A stretch of 64,000 bases of DNA from Pseudomonadota bacterium (GTDB lineage Bacteria; Pseudomonadota; Alphaproteobacteria; Rhizobiales; Aestuariivirgaceae): the NCBI GenBank assembly GCA_020161855.1, contig JAIUNJ010000001.1, forward strand, positions 558,001 through 622,000. The letters are read 5' to 3'. Numbering within the stretch: the stretch's first letter is position 1; every line of letters begins with the position of its first letter. The notes beneath the pieces are model-generated. The model did no database searches. It was not told where the DNA came from and saw nothing but the letters and a program-made list of their open reading frames with translations. Below are positions 24,596-33,709 of the stretch, piece by piece. Made by a program: the position numbers and the translations under genes.

Positions 24596-24618
24596 ATGTG
24601 TGAGTATAAGTCACACAT
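24596..24618. promoter_or_regulatory. Inverted repeat ATGTGTGA-N7-TCACACAT upstream of the LysR gene
   Basis: A perfect 8-bp inverted repeat with a 7-base spacer ends ten bases before the LysR-type ATG at 24628. The spacing fits a LysR-family palindromic site better than CRP, which needs a six-base spacer between TGTGA and TCACA. It is placed for autorepression. Confidence 0.55.
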
Positions 24619-24627
24619 GAGGACGCC

Positions 24628-25533
24628 ATGCGCCGCCTGCCGCCGATGTCCACCCTGCGCAGCTTCGAGGCCGCGGCCCGGCACCTGAGCTTTTCCAAGG
24701 CGGCGGAGGAACTCTATGTCACCCATGGGGCGGTGAGCCGCGCGGTGCGCACGCTCGAGGATTTCCTCAATGTCCAGCTCTTCCAGCGCAACATCCGCTC
24801 GGTGGTGCTGACCGAGGCGGGCAAGAGCTATTTCGAGGTGGTGCAGGCCCTGCTCGACCGGCTCTCGGACGCCACCGTGTCGCTCATGGAGCAGCAGTCC
24901 AACACCATCCTCAATGTGAGCACGCTCGATTCCTTCGCGGCGAAATGGCTGGTGCCGCGGCTCTTCCGCTTCAGTGCGCAGTATCCCGACATCGATGTCA
25001 GGCTCTCGACCTCAACCCAGCTTGCCAATTTCGCCGCCGATGGCATCGACATCGTCATCCGCTACGGGCGCGGCAACTATCCGAAGCTTGTCTCGGAACT
25101 GCTGCTGCGCGAGGAACTGATGCCGGTGTGCAGCCCGGCGCTGCTGCAGGGCGAACATCCGCTGCGCTGCCTGGCCGATCTCAGACACCATACGCTGATC
25201 CACGACGAGTTTCCCATCGACTGGGTGAGCTGGCTGCGTTTCGCCGGGGCGAGTGATATCGATGCAAGGCGCGGTGCGCGTTTCCAGAGCTCGCTTCATG
25301 CCGTTCAGGCGGCGGTGCAGGGGGCGGGCGTGGTGCTGGGGCGGAGCGCACTTGTCGCCGATGATCTCAAGGCCGGGCGGCTGGTGCAGCCCTTCACGGT
25401 GAGCCAGCCCATCGATCTCGCCTATTATGTGGTCTATCCGCCCAATGCGCTGGAGCGGCAGAAGGTGAAGGCCTTCCGCGACTGGCTTTTCATAGAGGCG
25501 CGGGAGACGAGCGAGCAGATCCTGCAGCACTGA
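24628..25533 (+). CDS. LysR-family transcriptional regulator, GcvA-like
   Basis: A 301-residue LysR-type regulator. The N-terminal winged helix-turn-helix is MSTLRSFEAAARHLSFSKAAEELYVTHGAVSRAVRTLED, followed by the substrate-binding domain from about residue 90 (LNVSTLDSFAAKWLVPRLFRFSAQYPDIDVRLSTS). The layout is that of the GcvA/AmpR group. It is divergent from DUF1127. A perfect inverted repeat lies immediately before the start. The effector is unknown. Confidence 0.9.
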   Translation: MRRLPPMSTLRSFEAAARHLSFSKAAEELYVTHGAVSRAVRTLEDFLNVQLFQRNIRSVVLTEAGKSYFEVVQALLDRLSDATVSLMEQQSNTILNVSTLDSFAAKWLVPRLFRFSAQYPDIDVRLSTSTQLANFAADGIDIVIRYGRGNYPKLVSELLLREELMPVCSPALLQGEHPLRCLADLRHHTLIHDEFPIDWVSWLRFAGASDIDARRGARFQSSLHAVQAAVQGAGVVLGRSALVADDLKAGRLVQPFTVSQPIDLAYYVVYPPNALERQKVKAFRDWLFIEARETSEQILQH

Positions 25534-25571
25534 GCCTCTGCCATCCTCCGCTGATCACGGCACGGAACTGA

Positions 25572-27740
25572 TCAGAGGAAATTATAAGGGTCCACGTCGA
25601 TCTGGAGCTGCAACTGGCCCTTGGGCTTCACGTCCTTCAGCCAGAGGCGGAGGAAGGCCTGGAGATCGACGGTGCGCGAGGCCTTGACGAGGAGTCGCCA
25701 GCGGTGGCGGCCGCGGATGACGGCGATGGGGGCGATGGCGGGCCCGAGCACCTGAAGATCATCCGTGGGCGGAATGATTTTGGCGAGCGCCTTGGCGAAG
25801 GCCTCGGCTTCATGGGCCTTGTCGCTGGAGATGATGAGGGCTGCCAATCGGCCATAGGGTGGCAGGCCACCTGCCTGCCTGATCAGCCGTTCCTGGGCCA
25901 GATAGGAGTCGCGGTCGCCGCTCTTCAGGGCGCGCATCAGCGGATGTTCAGGCGCATAGGTCTGCACAAAGGCCCGGCCCGGCTTTTCGCCACGCCCGGC
26001 GCGGCCCGCGACCTGCGCCAGCAGGGCCCAGGTGCGCTCGCCGCTCCGTGGATCGGATGATTCCAGTGCCAGATCGGCATCGACGATGCCGGCGAGCGTG
26101 AGATGCGGGAAATGGTGCCCCTTGGCGACGAGCTGTGTGCCGATGACAAGGTTCCAGACGCCATCGGCCACTTCCTTGAGGACATCGCGCAACATCACGC
26201 CGCGTGAAATGTCGCTCGACAGGATGGCGATGCGAGCCTCGGGGAAATGGCGCGCGGCTTCCTCGGCGAGGCGCTCGACGCCGGGGCCGATGGGCACGAG
26301 CTTTCCCTCGGTATTGCATTTGGGGCAGGTGTTGGTGGCCGGTTCCTGATGGCCGCAATGATGGCATTGCAGGATGCGGCGGAAGCGGTGCTCGACCATG
26401 GCGGCGGAGCAATTGGGGCAGTTGAGATGATGCCCGCAGGCGCGGCACAGGGTGAGGGGCGCATAGCCACGGCGGTTGAGAAACAGGAGCGCCTGATCGC
26501 CCGCCTCGATTGTCGCCTTCACGTCGGCGAGAAGCGGTGCCGACAGCCATGAGCCGGTGGGAACATCGGCGCTGCGCATGTCGATGAGACCGATGTCGGG
26601 CAGTTCGGCGCGGCCGTGGCGGTCATGCAGGCGGACGCTGGCGTAGCGGCCGCGGTCGACATTGACGAGGCTTTCGAGCGAGGGCGTGGCCGAGGACAGC
26701 ACCACGGGAAACTGGGCTAGTGCACCATAGAGCACAGCCATGTCGCGGGCATGGTAGGAGACGCCTTCATCCTGCTTGTAGGCCCCCTCATGCTCTTCAT
26801 CGACAACGATGAGGCCGAGGTTGGCCCAGGGCAGGAAGAGGGCCGAGCGTGCGCCGACGACAATCCTGGCATGGCCTTCGGCGACGCCACGCCAGACGCG
26901 CTCGCGTTCGCGCGGGCGCAGATCCGAATGCCAACCGGCGGGCTCCGCAGCGAAGCGGCGCTCGACGCGGGCGAGAAAAGGTGCCGTCAAGGCAATCTCG
27001 GGGAGGAGCAGCAAGACCTGGCGGCCCTGGCGCAGGGCCTCGGCCATGGCTTCGAAATAGACCTCCGTCTTGCCGGAGCCGGTGACGCCATCGAGCAGCG
27101 TCACCTTGTGCTGGCGGGCGGCAACCATGCTGCGCAGTTCATCGGCGGCCTGCTGCTGCTCGGCATTGAACGGCAGCGCTTCGGCCCCGGGATCGGGCTC
27201 GGCAAAGGGGCGGAGTGCCGGCAAGGCGAGTTCCTCGATGGCGCCATCTTTGGCCATCGCCTTGACGACGGATGTGCCGACGCCGGCCAGGTCGGCGATC
27301 TCGCGGGCCTGCAGGGGAAAGCCATCGCGCATCACCTCGAGTACGCGCTGGCGCTGTGGTGTCATGCGCTTCGGCAGGCCTGTAGCGATGCGGAAGGCAG
27401 TCTGGGCGCGGGGCGCCTCGAAGGCAGAGGGCACGCGCAGCGCCATGCGGAGCACGCTGCCTTTCGGTTCGAGATAGTAGGTCGCCAGCCATTCGATGAA
27501 CTTGCGGTGGGTTGCAGGCATGGCGGGCGTGGTGAAGACCTGCGCAATATCGCGCAGCCGCATGTTGCTGGCGACGAAGGGCCTGACCTCCCAGACGACG
27601 CCGATATAGGAGCGGGGTCCGAGCGGCACCTCGACATAGGAGCCTTCCACAACCTCCATGTCCGGCGGCACGCGATAGGAATAGGGCGTGGCCAGCGCCA
27701 GCGGCAGCAGCACTTCGGCAATGACGGATTCGGAGGTCAC
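25572..27740 (-). CDS. priA: Primosomal protein N' (replication restart helicase PriA)
   Basis: A 722-residue 3'-5' helicase that reloads the replisome at stalled forks. Walker A is GVTGSGKTEVYFEA, the DEAH-like box is VVDEEHEGAYKQ, motif III is SATPSLESL, and two zinc fingers run CRACGHHLNCPNCSAAM and CHHCGHQ...CPKC. The N-terminal DNA-binding part starts VLLPLALATPYSYRVP. It begins with GTG at 27740, with GGAGGG almost touching the start codon, so a slightly later start is possible. It is divergent from pabB. Confidence 0.95.
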   Translation of the reverse strand: MTSESVIAEVLLPLALATPYSYRVPPDMEVVEGSYVEVPLGPRSYIGVVWEVRPFVASNMRLRDIAQVFTTPAMPATHRKFIEWLATYYLEPKGSVLRMALRVPSAFEAPRAQTAFRIATGLPKRMTPQRQRVLEVMRDGFPLQAREIADLAGVGTSVVKAMAKDGAIEELALPALRPFAEPDPGAEALPFNAEQQQAADELRSMVAARQHKVTLLDGVTGSGKTEVYFEAMAEALRQGRQVLLLLPEIALTAPFLARVERRFAAEPAGWHSDLRPRERERVWRGVAEGHARIVVGARSALFLPWANLGLIVVDEEHEGAYKQDEGVSYHARDMAVLYGALAQFPVVLSSATPSLESLVNVDRGRYASVRLHDRHGRAELPDIGLIDMRSADVPTGSWLSAPLLADVKATIEAGDQALLFLNRRGYAPLTLCRACGHHLNCPNCSAAMVEHRFRRILQCHHCGHQEPATNTCPKCNTEGKLVPIGPGVERLAEEAARHFPEARIAILSSDISRGVMLRDVLKEVADGVWNLVIGTQLVAKGHHFPHLTLAGIVDADLALESSDPRSGERTWALLAQVAGRAGRGEKPGRAFVQTYAPEHPLMRALKSGDRDSYLAQERLIRQAGGLPPYGRLAALIISSDKAHEAEAFAKALAKIIPPTDDLQVLGPAIAPIAVIRGRHRWRLLVKASRTVDLQAFLRLWLKDVKPKGQLQLQIDVDPYNFL

Positions 27741-27792
27741 CCCTCCGGATTAGACGTGGAGCCGGGGGGCTTCCAGCCCTATATCTGCCCCC

Positions 27793-29154
27793 ATGAAGCA
27801 TGAGCGCCTGAAGCTTGCGCCGCCCCATGTCCGCGAGATCATCTATGCGGAGCCTTTCGCGCTGGCGCGGCGGCTGAAGGGCGCAAAGGCGTTGACCTTG
27901 CTCGAGAGCGTGCAGCGCCACGAGCATCTCGGCCGCTATTCCTTTCTTGCCGCCGCACCGCGGCAGACACTGGTGGTGGAAAAAGGCGTGGCCCGGCTCG
28001 ATGGCGTGGCGCAGGCGGAGGCGCCGCTTGCGGTGGTGCAGCGCCTGCTCGACGGGAATGCGCTGGCCCATGTGGCGGGCCTGCCGCCCTTTCAGGGTGG
28101 GCTCGCGGGTTATATCGCCTATGAGTTCGGGCGCAGCCTCGAACCGAAGGCGCGGATTCCGGATTTTCCGGCGCTGGCGCCGGACATGGTGCTCCATGTC
28201 TATGACACGGTCATCGGCATCGACCACATGCAGGAGCGGGCCTGGATCTTCGCCCGCCATGCGGCGGAGGGCGAGGCGCTGGAGAAGGCGCTGAAGGCAA
28301 AGCCGCAGGCGACCGGGCATCATGTTGTGGAAGGCTTCGCTTCCAACCTGCCGCGCACAGCTTACGAAGCTGCGGTGCGGGCCACTGTCGAGGACATTCT
28401 CGCGGGCGACATCTTCCAGGCCAACATCACGCAGTGTTTTTCGGCGGCAAGACCGCCGGATTTTGATCCCTTTGCCTTCTACCAGGTGCTGCGGCGCAAG
28501 AACCCCGCGACCTTCGCCGCACTGCTTGACTATGACGGCGCGCAGGTGATCTCGTCATCGCCGGAGCGGCTGGTGAAATTCGATGGCGTGACGGCGGAGG
28601 CCCGGCCGATCAAGGGTACGCGGCGGCGCGACGCCGATCCGCAACGCGATGCAGCGCTCATCACCGAGCTTCAAGCCTCGCGCAAGGACCGGGCCGAAAA
28701 TGTGATGATCGTCGACCTGCTGCGCAACGATCTCTCGCGCGTCTGCAGGCCGGGCACGGTGAAGGTGCCGGTGCTCTGCGGGCTCGAATCCTATGCCAAT
28801 GTCCATCACCTGGTTTCGGTGGTGCAGGGCGATCTCCGGCCCGGCCTGCACCTGACCGATCTCATCGCCGCCGTCTTTCCCGGCGGTTCGATCACGGGAG
28901 CGCCGAAGATCAGGGCCATGGAGATCATCGCCGAACGCGAGCAGATGGCGCGTGGCGTCTATTGCGGCGCCATCGGCTACATGGGCTTCAGCGGCCACAG
29001 CGATTTCAACATCGCCATCCGCACGGTGCAGGCCACGCCGGATCATATCCATGTGCAGGGCGGCGGCGGCATCACCGCCAAGTCGCAGGCGCCCGCCGAA
29101 TATGAGGAAAGCCTGACCAAGATCGCGCGCATCATGGAGGCCTTCGCGCCATGA
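27793..29154 (+). CDS. pabB: Aminodeoxychorismate synthase component I
   Basis: A 453-residue chorismate-binding enzyme that makes 4-amino-4-deoxychorismate for folate, using ammonia from PabA. The C-terminal domain has VISSSPERLVKF, the IKGTRRRD motif whose Lys marks PabB (anthranilate synthase has Ala there), the metal-binding ENVMIVDLLRNDLSRV, and GGSITGAPK. The order pabB-pabA-pabC with ATGA overlaps supports the assignment over trpE. Confidence 0.93.
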   Translation: MKHERLKLAPPHVREIIYAEPFALARRLKGAKALTLLESVQRHEHLGRYSFLAAAPRQTLVVEKGVARLDGVAQAEAPLAVVQRLLDGNALAHVAGLPPFQGGLAGYIAYEFGRSLEPKARIPDFPALAPDMVLHVYDTVIGIDHMQERAWIFARHAAEGEALEKALKAKPQATGHHVVEGFASNLPRTAYEAAVRATVEDILAGDIFQANITQCFSAARPPDFDPFAFYQVLRRKNPATFAALLDYDGAQVISSSPERLVKFDGVTAEARPIKGTRRRDADPQRDAALITELQASRKDRAENVMIVDLLRNDLSRVCRPGTVKVPVLCGLESYANVHHLVSVVQGDLRPGLHLTDLIAAVFPGGSITGAPKIRAMEIIAEREQMARGVYCGAIGYMGFSGHSDFNIAIRTVQATPDHIHVQGGGGITAKSQAPAEYEESLTKIARIMEAFAP

Positions 29155-29708
29155 TCCTGATCATCGACAATTATGACAGCTTCGTTTTCAACGTGGCGCG
29201 CTATTTCGAGGAACTGGGCGAGCGCGTGCGGGTGCGGCGGAACGACGAGGTGACGGCCGATGATCTCAAGGCCAAGGCCATCGTGGTGTCGCCCGGGCCC
29301 GGCACGCCGCGCGAGGCCGGACAATCGCCCGAGATCGTGCAGGCGCAATCCGGGCAGCTTCCCATCCTCGGCATCTGCCTCGGGCATCAGGTGATCGGCG
29401 AGGTCTTCGGCCACACGGTGACGCGGGCGCGGCGGCCCATGCATGGCGACAGTTCCGACATCTCGCATGATGGCAGCGGGGTCTTTGCCGGCCTGCCGCA
29501 GGGCTTCAGCGCCGGGCGCTATCACTCCCTCATCGTGCATGAGAAGGATGTTTCGCCGCTGCTGGTGACGGCGCGGAGCGATGACGGCGAGGTGATGGGC
29601 CTTCGCCACAAGGACCATCCCACATATGGCGTGCAGTTCCATCCGGAATCGATCCTCACCGAGCACGGCTATGACATGTTGCGCAATTTCCTGAAGGTGG
29701 CGGCATGA
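29151..29708 (+). CDS. pabA: Aminodeoxychorismate synthase component II (glutamine amidotransferase)
   Basis: A 185-residue class I glutamine amidotransferase that supplies ammonia to PabB. The catalytic Cys is in GICLGHQ (about residue 78), and the His-Glu pair in GVQFHPESILTE. IIDNYDSFVFN at the start is typical of PabA/TrpG. It overlaps pabB and pabC by four bases on each side. In some bacteria this subunit serves tryptophan synthesis too; the operon suggests folate. Confidence 0.93.
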   Translation: MILIIDNYDSFVFNVARYFEELGERVRVRRNDEVTADDLKAKAIVVSPGPGTPREAGQSPEIVQAQSGQLPILGICLGHQVIGEVFGHTVTRARRPMHGDSSDISHDGSGVFAGLPQGFSAGRYHSLIVHEKDVSPLLVTARSDDGEVMGLRHKDHPTYGVQFHPESILTEHGYDMLRNFLKVAA

Positions 29709-30553
29709 GCCTGCTCTGGCTTGATGGCGAAGTGCGCTATTCCCACTTCGCACCCTTCGACCTGCGCGACCGCGGGCTGGCCCTCGGCGACGGGCTGTTT
29801 GAAACCATCCTCGTGATGAACCGCAAGGCGCTGTGGCTCAGCCTTCATCTCGACCGCATGGCGTGGTCGGCGGAGGCGCTGGGCATTCCCTTCGTGCGCA
29901 GCCGGGCGGAACTGGCAACCGCTGATCTTCTCGCCAAGGCGGAGACCGGCCCCTATGTGCTGCGCATCACGCTGACACGCGGCATTGCCGCGCGCGGGCT
30001 TGCCGGCGACGGCGCGGCCCCCAGCCTCTTCGCCGCACTCGATCCCTTCGATGCCGCCCTGATCGGCCAGCCGGCGCGGCTGATGACGTCCGGCATCAGG
30101 CGCAGCGTGGCCGCACCCAGCGCCAGCCACAAAACGCTCTCCTATATCGACAACATCGCGGCTGCGCGCGCCGCCAAGGCCGAAGACTGCGATGACGCGC
30201 TGATGCTGAACAGCGAGGGCCAGGCGGCCTGCAGCACCATCGCCAACCTCTTCCTGCTGCAGGGGGGCAAGCTTGTGACGCCTGCACTCGACCAGGGCAT
30301 CCTGCCCGGGGTCACGCGCGCCGTGGTGCTGAAGCTGACGGGCGAGCTTGGCATGGCCACGGAAGAGCGCGCCGTGGCACCGGTCGAGCTCTTTGCCGCC
30401 GATGCCGTGTTCCTGACCAATTCGCTGCGTTTTATTCGCCCTGTCCTGGCCCTCGACAAGAGGCCCCTGGGCGAGGCAGATGTGCAGCCGATTCTTGACG
30501 CCCTGCTGGCGGCCGCCAAGGCCCAATGCGGCGTGGCGTTGCCTGTTGCATGA
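29705..30553 (+). CDS. pabC: Aminodeoxychorismate lyase, class IV PLP enzyme
   Basis: A 282-residue class IV aminotransferase-fold protein. In this operon it should release 4-aminobenzoate and pyruvate from aminodeoxychorismate. The class IV features are LALGDGLFETILV, HLDRMAWSAEALG, the PLP-Lys candidate in KTLSYIDNIAAARAAK, and DQGILPGVTRAVVL followed by FLTNSLRFIRPV. D-amino-acid and branched-chain transaminases share the fold, so the call relies on the pabB-pabA context. Confidence 0.87.
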   Translation: MSLLWLDGEVRYSHFAPFDLRDRGLALGDGLFETILVMNRKALWLSLHLDRMAWSAEALGIPFVRSRAELATADLLAKAETGPYVLRITLTRGIAARGLAGDGAAPSLFAALDPFDAALIGQPARLMTSGIRRSVAAPSASHKTLSYIDNIAAARAAKAEDCDDALMLNSEGQAACSTIANLFLLQGGKLVTPALDQGILPGVTRAVVLKLTGELGMATEERAVAPVELFAADAVFLTNSLRFIRPVLALDKRPLGEADVQPILDALLAAAKAQCGVALPVA

Positions 30554-30575
30554 CGATCCGTTGAAGGAGTGAAAA

Positions 30576-31226
30576 ATGAAGTTCTTTGTCGATACCGCCG
30601 ATGTGAAGGATATCCGCGAGTGCCAGGAAATGGGCCTCGTCGATGGCGTGACCACCAATCCTACGCTCATTGCCAAATCCGGCCGCAAGATCACCGAGGT
30701 GATCAAGGAAATCTGCTCCTTCGTTGAGGGACCGGTTTCTGCCGAAGTGGCAGCCCTCGATTATGACGGCATGATGCGCGAGGGCGACGTGCTGCGGAAG
30801 ATCGCCAAGAACGTGGCGGTGAAGGTGCCGCTGACGGTCGACGGGCTGCGGGCCTGCCGCAAGCTTTCGAGCGAAGGCACCATGGTGAACGTGACCCTGT
30901 GTTTCTCGGCGGCCCAGGCGCTGCTGGCGGCCAAGGCCGGCGCGACTTTCATTTCGCCCTTCATCGGACGGCTCGATGACATCAACCTGCCGGGCATGGA
31001 ACTGATCGCCAATATCCGCCAGATCTACGACAACTACGACTACCAGACGAATATCCTGGCGGCCTCCATCCGTTCGGTGAACCACATCACGGAAGCGGCC
31101 ATCATCGGTGCCGACTATGCCACGGCGCCGCCGGCTGTGCTCAAGGGCCTGGTGAAGCACCCGCTCACCGACAAGGGCATCGAGAGCTTCCTCGCCGACT
31201 GGAAGAAGACAGGCCAGACGATCTGA
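30576..31226 (+). CDS. fsa: Fructose-6-phosphate aldolase / small transaldolase
   Basis: A 216-residue protein of the short transaldolase group. [23 protein letters not shown], the Schiff-base Lys in [13 protein letters not shown] (about residue 86) and [12 protein letters not shown] are as expected. At this length such proteins act either as fructose-6-phosphate aldolase or as true transaldolase, and the sequence alone does not settle it. GAAGGAG precedes the ATG. It follows pabC closely (22 bases) and may be co-transcribed. Confidence 0.9.
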   Translation: MKFFVDTADVKDIRECQEMGLVDGVTTNPTLIAKSGRKITEVIKEICSFVEGPVSAEVAALDYDGMMREGDVLRKIAKNVAVKVPLTVDGLRACRKLSSEGTMVNVTLCFSAAQALLAAKAGATFISPFIGRLDDINLPGMELIANIRQIYDNYDYQTNILAASIRSVNHITEAAIIGADYATAPPAVLKGLVKHPLTDKGIESFLADWKKTGQTI

Positions 31227-31238
31227 CCGGCGGCGATA

Positions 31239-32576
31239 TCAGCGCGAATCCTGCCAGTTGAACCAGACATAGGCCCCCTTGAGATACAGGGGGCGGAAGG
31301 CAGGAAGGGGATAGCGTGCAAGGCGCCGCGTGATGACCGCGGGCGTCTTGTCCCTGGCCTTCGGGTCGAGCAGGAGGCGCGCCACCTGGCGGCCCGACCA
31401 TGAGGCCATGGCCACGCCGTTGCCGTGATAGGCGATGGAGGTCCACACGCCTTTGGCTTCATCGAGCGGGCCCACATAGGGCACGAGATCGTTGGAGAGG
31501 CAAACAAAGCCACGCCAGAAGTGAGTGATGTCGGCCCTGGCCCAGGCGGGGAACAGGCGATGGAAAGTGGCGGTGAGATAGGCGCGGTAGCCATCGGCGG
31601 CTGCGGCCGAGGAATCGGTGCCGCCGCGGCCGCCGAAGAGGAAGCGCTTGTTGGGCAGCAGCCGGAAGTAATGCAGGAGATTGCGGCTGTCATAGGCGAG
31701 CGTGGTTTCGGTCCAGCCCTGCTCCTGCAACTCCGCATCGCTGAGCGGGCGCGTGACGATGATGTTGGAGAGTGCGGGAATGATGCGGCCCGCATGATAG
31801 GTGGAAACATCTTCCGGCGTGTAGCCATTGGTGGCGACGATGACACGCCTTGCCGTGAGCGTGGCGGCGGCCGTTGAAAGCCGGTGGCCTCCGCCGGCCT
31901 GTTCCCAGCGCAGCAGGCGCGAGCGGGGATGGAGCTTTGCACCAGCCTTGTGGGCGGCGCGGGCCAGGCCCCGCACATAGTTGAGCGGATGGACACCGAA
32001 GCCGACCGGTCCCAGGAGCCCGCCGTGGAATTCCGGCCCGGAGAGGCCGCGCTGGCGCAGTTCCTCCGGCCCGAGCAACTGGTTCTCCTCGCCGAAGGTG
32101 GCGCGGTAGAAAGCCTGCTCGGCCTTGAGTTCGGCGAAGCGGTTGGGAAGATGGGCCAGCGTGATCTCGCCTTCACCTGTCTTCCAGACATCGATGCCGT
32201 GGCGGTTCACATTGTCGGCAACGAGGGACACGCTCTCCTTCATGGCTCCGTAGAAGGCCCGCGTGGCGTCGAGGCCATAGCGCCCGATCATGGTGGCATA
32301 GGAGAGCTTGTGCGAGCCGATGCAGGAGAAGCCGCCATTGCGCCCCGAGGCGCCCCAGCCAATGGGGCCTGCTTCGAGCAGGCGGACGTCGATGCCGCGT
32401 TCTGCGAGTTCCAGTGCCGCGGACAGACCGGTGAAGCCGCCGCCGATGATGGCGACATCGCAGCTTTCATCGCTTGCGAGCGGCGGCGGCTCGATGCCGA
32501 GGGGATCGGCTGAGGCTTCCCAGTAGCTGTCTACGCTGCGGTCGAAGTGAAGGGCGTCGGGGTGAACGAGATGCAT
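31239..32576 (-). CDS. FAD-dependent amine/amino-acid oxidase, PuuB-like
   Basis: A 445-residue DAO-family flavoprotein. The FAD-binding GxGxxG is in CDVAIIGGGFTGLSAALELAE (about 40-60), and WGASGRNGGFSCIGSHK follows; RFLFGGRGG and VWTSIAYHGNGVAMASW are later cofactor contacts. The family includes gamma-glutamylputrescine oxidase and sarcosine-like oxidases; the neighbours (acetylpolyamine deacetylase, aguB, pot transporter) favour an amine substrate. The ATG at 32576 is used rather than one 36 bases upstream. Divergent from the deacetylase-like gene. Confidence 0.85.
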   Translation of the reverse strand: MHLVHPDALHFDRSVDSYWEASADPLGIEPPPLASDESCDVAIIGGGFTGLSAALELAERGIDVRLLEAGPIGWGASGRNGGFSCIGSHKLSYATMIGRYGLDATRAFYGAMKESVSLVADNVNRHGIDVWKTGEGEITLAHLPNRFAELKAEQAFYRATFGEENQLLGPEELRQRGLSGPEFHGGLLGPVGFGVHPLNYVRGLARAAHKAGAKLHPRSRLLRWEQAGGGHRLSTAAATLTARRVIVATNGYTPEDVSTYHAGRIIPALSNIIVTRPLSDAELQEQGWTETTLAYDSRNLLHYFRLLPNKRFLFGGRGGTDSSAAAADGYRAYLTATFHRLFPAWARADITHFWRGFVCLSNDLVPYVGPLDEAKGVWTSIAYHGNGVAMASWSGRQVARLLLDPKARDKTPAVITRRLARYPLPAFRPLYLKGAYVWFNWQDSR

Positions 32577-32680
32577 GAAGGCTCTTCTGCCATGGCGCCG
32601 GCGTGGTTCCAAGGTGTGGCGCGACGTGGATTTGATCTCCCGGCGCAGGTCTGACAGTCTGGGACTACAGGAGAACGCCC

Positions 32681-33709
32681 ATGAAGATCATCTATTCCGA
32701 GGACCACCGCAAACATTTCGCGCAAGGCGAGATCTATGGCGGAGAACTGGTGACGCCTTTCGAGCGGCCAAGCCGGATCGAATATATCCTGCGGGAGCTG
32801 AAGGCACGGGGCATGACCGACATCAGCGGGCCGGGGCGGCTCGATCTCAAGGCGGTGACCCGCATTCATGACGAAGGCTTCGTGGAGTTCCTGCGCACGG
32901 CCTGGAAGGAATGGACCAGGGCCGGCTACCGCGGCGAGATCATCGCCACGGCCATTCCCAACCGCTCGCTGCAGCAGCGCAAGCCGCGGCTGATCGACGG
33001 CAAGGTGGGCTATTATACGCATTCGGTGGAAACGGCGATCACGGCGGGGACATGGGAGGCCGCCTGTTCTTCCGCCGCCGTGGCGCTGACGGCGCAGAAG
33101 ATCGTGGCCAATGGTGCATCTTCCGCCTTTGCCTTGTGCCGCCCGCCGGGGCACCACGCCCATGACGATCTCTATGGCGGCTATTGCTTCCTCAACAACG
33201 CGGCCATCGCCACGCAGGCGTTCCGCGATCAGGGGGCGAAGCGTGTCGCCATCCTCGATGTCGATTTTCATCACGGCAACGGCACGCAGGACATCTTTTA
33301 TGAACGCGGCGATGTGCTGTTCTGCTCGCTGCATGGCGCACCGGAGGACTGCTACCCGCATTTCCTCGGCTACAAGGGTGAAAAGGGACGGGGCAAGGGG
33401 GCCGGATATAACTTCAACTATCCGATGCCGCCGAAGACCGGCTTTGCCCGCTGGTCCGAGGCGCTGGCCGATGCCCTGAAGCAGATCCGGCGCTACAAGC
33501 CGGATGTGCTGGTGGTGTCGCTCGGTGTCGATACCTTCAAGGACGATCCGATCAGCTTCTTCAGGCTGACCTCGCCCGACTTCACCCGCTATGGCGCGAT
33601 GATCGCAAAGCTCAAGCTGCCGACGCTCTTCGTGATGGAAGGCGGCTATGCCATCGAAGCCATCGGCGTGAACACCGTCAATGTGCTGGAGGGCTTCGAG
33701 AATGCGTGA
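32681..33709 (+). CDS. Histone-deacetylase family protein, probable acetylpolyamine amidohydrolase
   Basis: A 342-residue arginase/deacetylase-fold Zn enzyme. Key segments are RPPGHHAHDDLYGGYCFLNN (catalytic His pair), ILDVDFHHGNGTQDIFY (Asp-His metal ligands), SLGVDTFKDDP (third metal Asp) and the terminal EGGYAIEAIG. This pattern is that of acetylpolyamine amidohydrolases, which free acetate from acetylputrescine, acetylcadaverine or acetylspermidine. It heads an operon with a TMADH-like flavoprotein and aguB. Confidence 0.9.
   Translation: MKIIYSEDHRKHFAQGEIYGGELVTPFERPSRIEYILRELKARGMTDISGPGRLDLKAVTRIHDEGFVEFLRTAWKEWTRAGYRGEIIATAIPNRSLQQRKPRLIDGKVGYYTHSVETAITAGTWEAACSSAAVALTAQKIVANGASSAFALCRPPGHHAHDDLYGGYCFLNNAAIATQAFRDQGAKRVAILDVDFHHGNGTQDIFYERGDVLFCSLHGAPEDCYPHFLGYKGEKGRGKGAGYNFNYPMPPKTGFARWSEALADALKQIRRYKPDVLVVSLGVDTFKDDPISFFRLTSPDFTRYGAMIAKLKLPTLFVMEGGYAIEAIGVNTVNVLEGFENA

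Noticed and set aside
24598..24615. TGTGA...TCACA read as a CRP site
   Set aside because: The spacer is seven bases, not the six required by CRP, and the site abuts a LysR-type start, so a LysR-type operator is the better reading.
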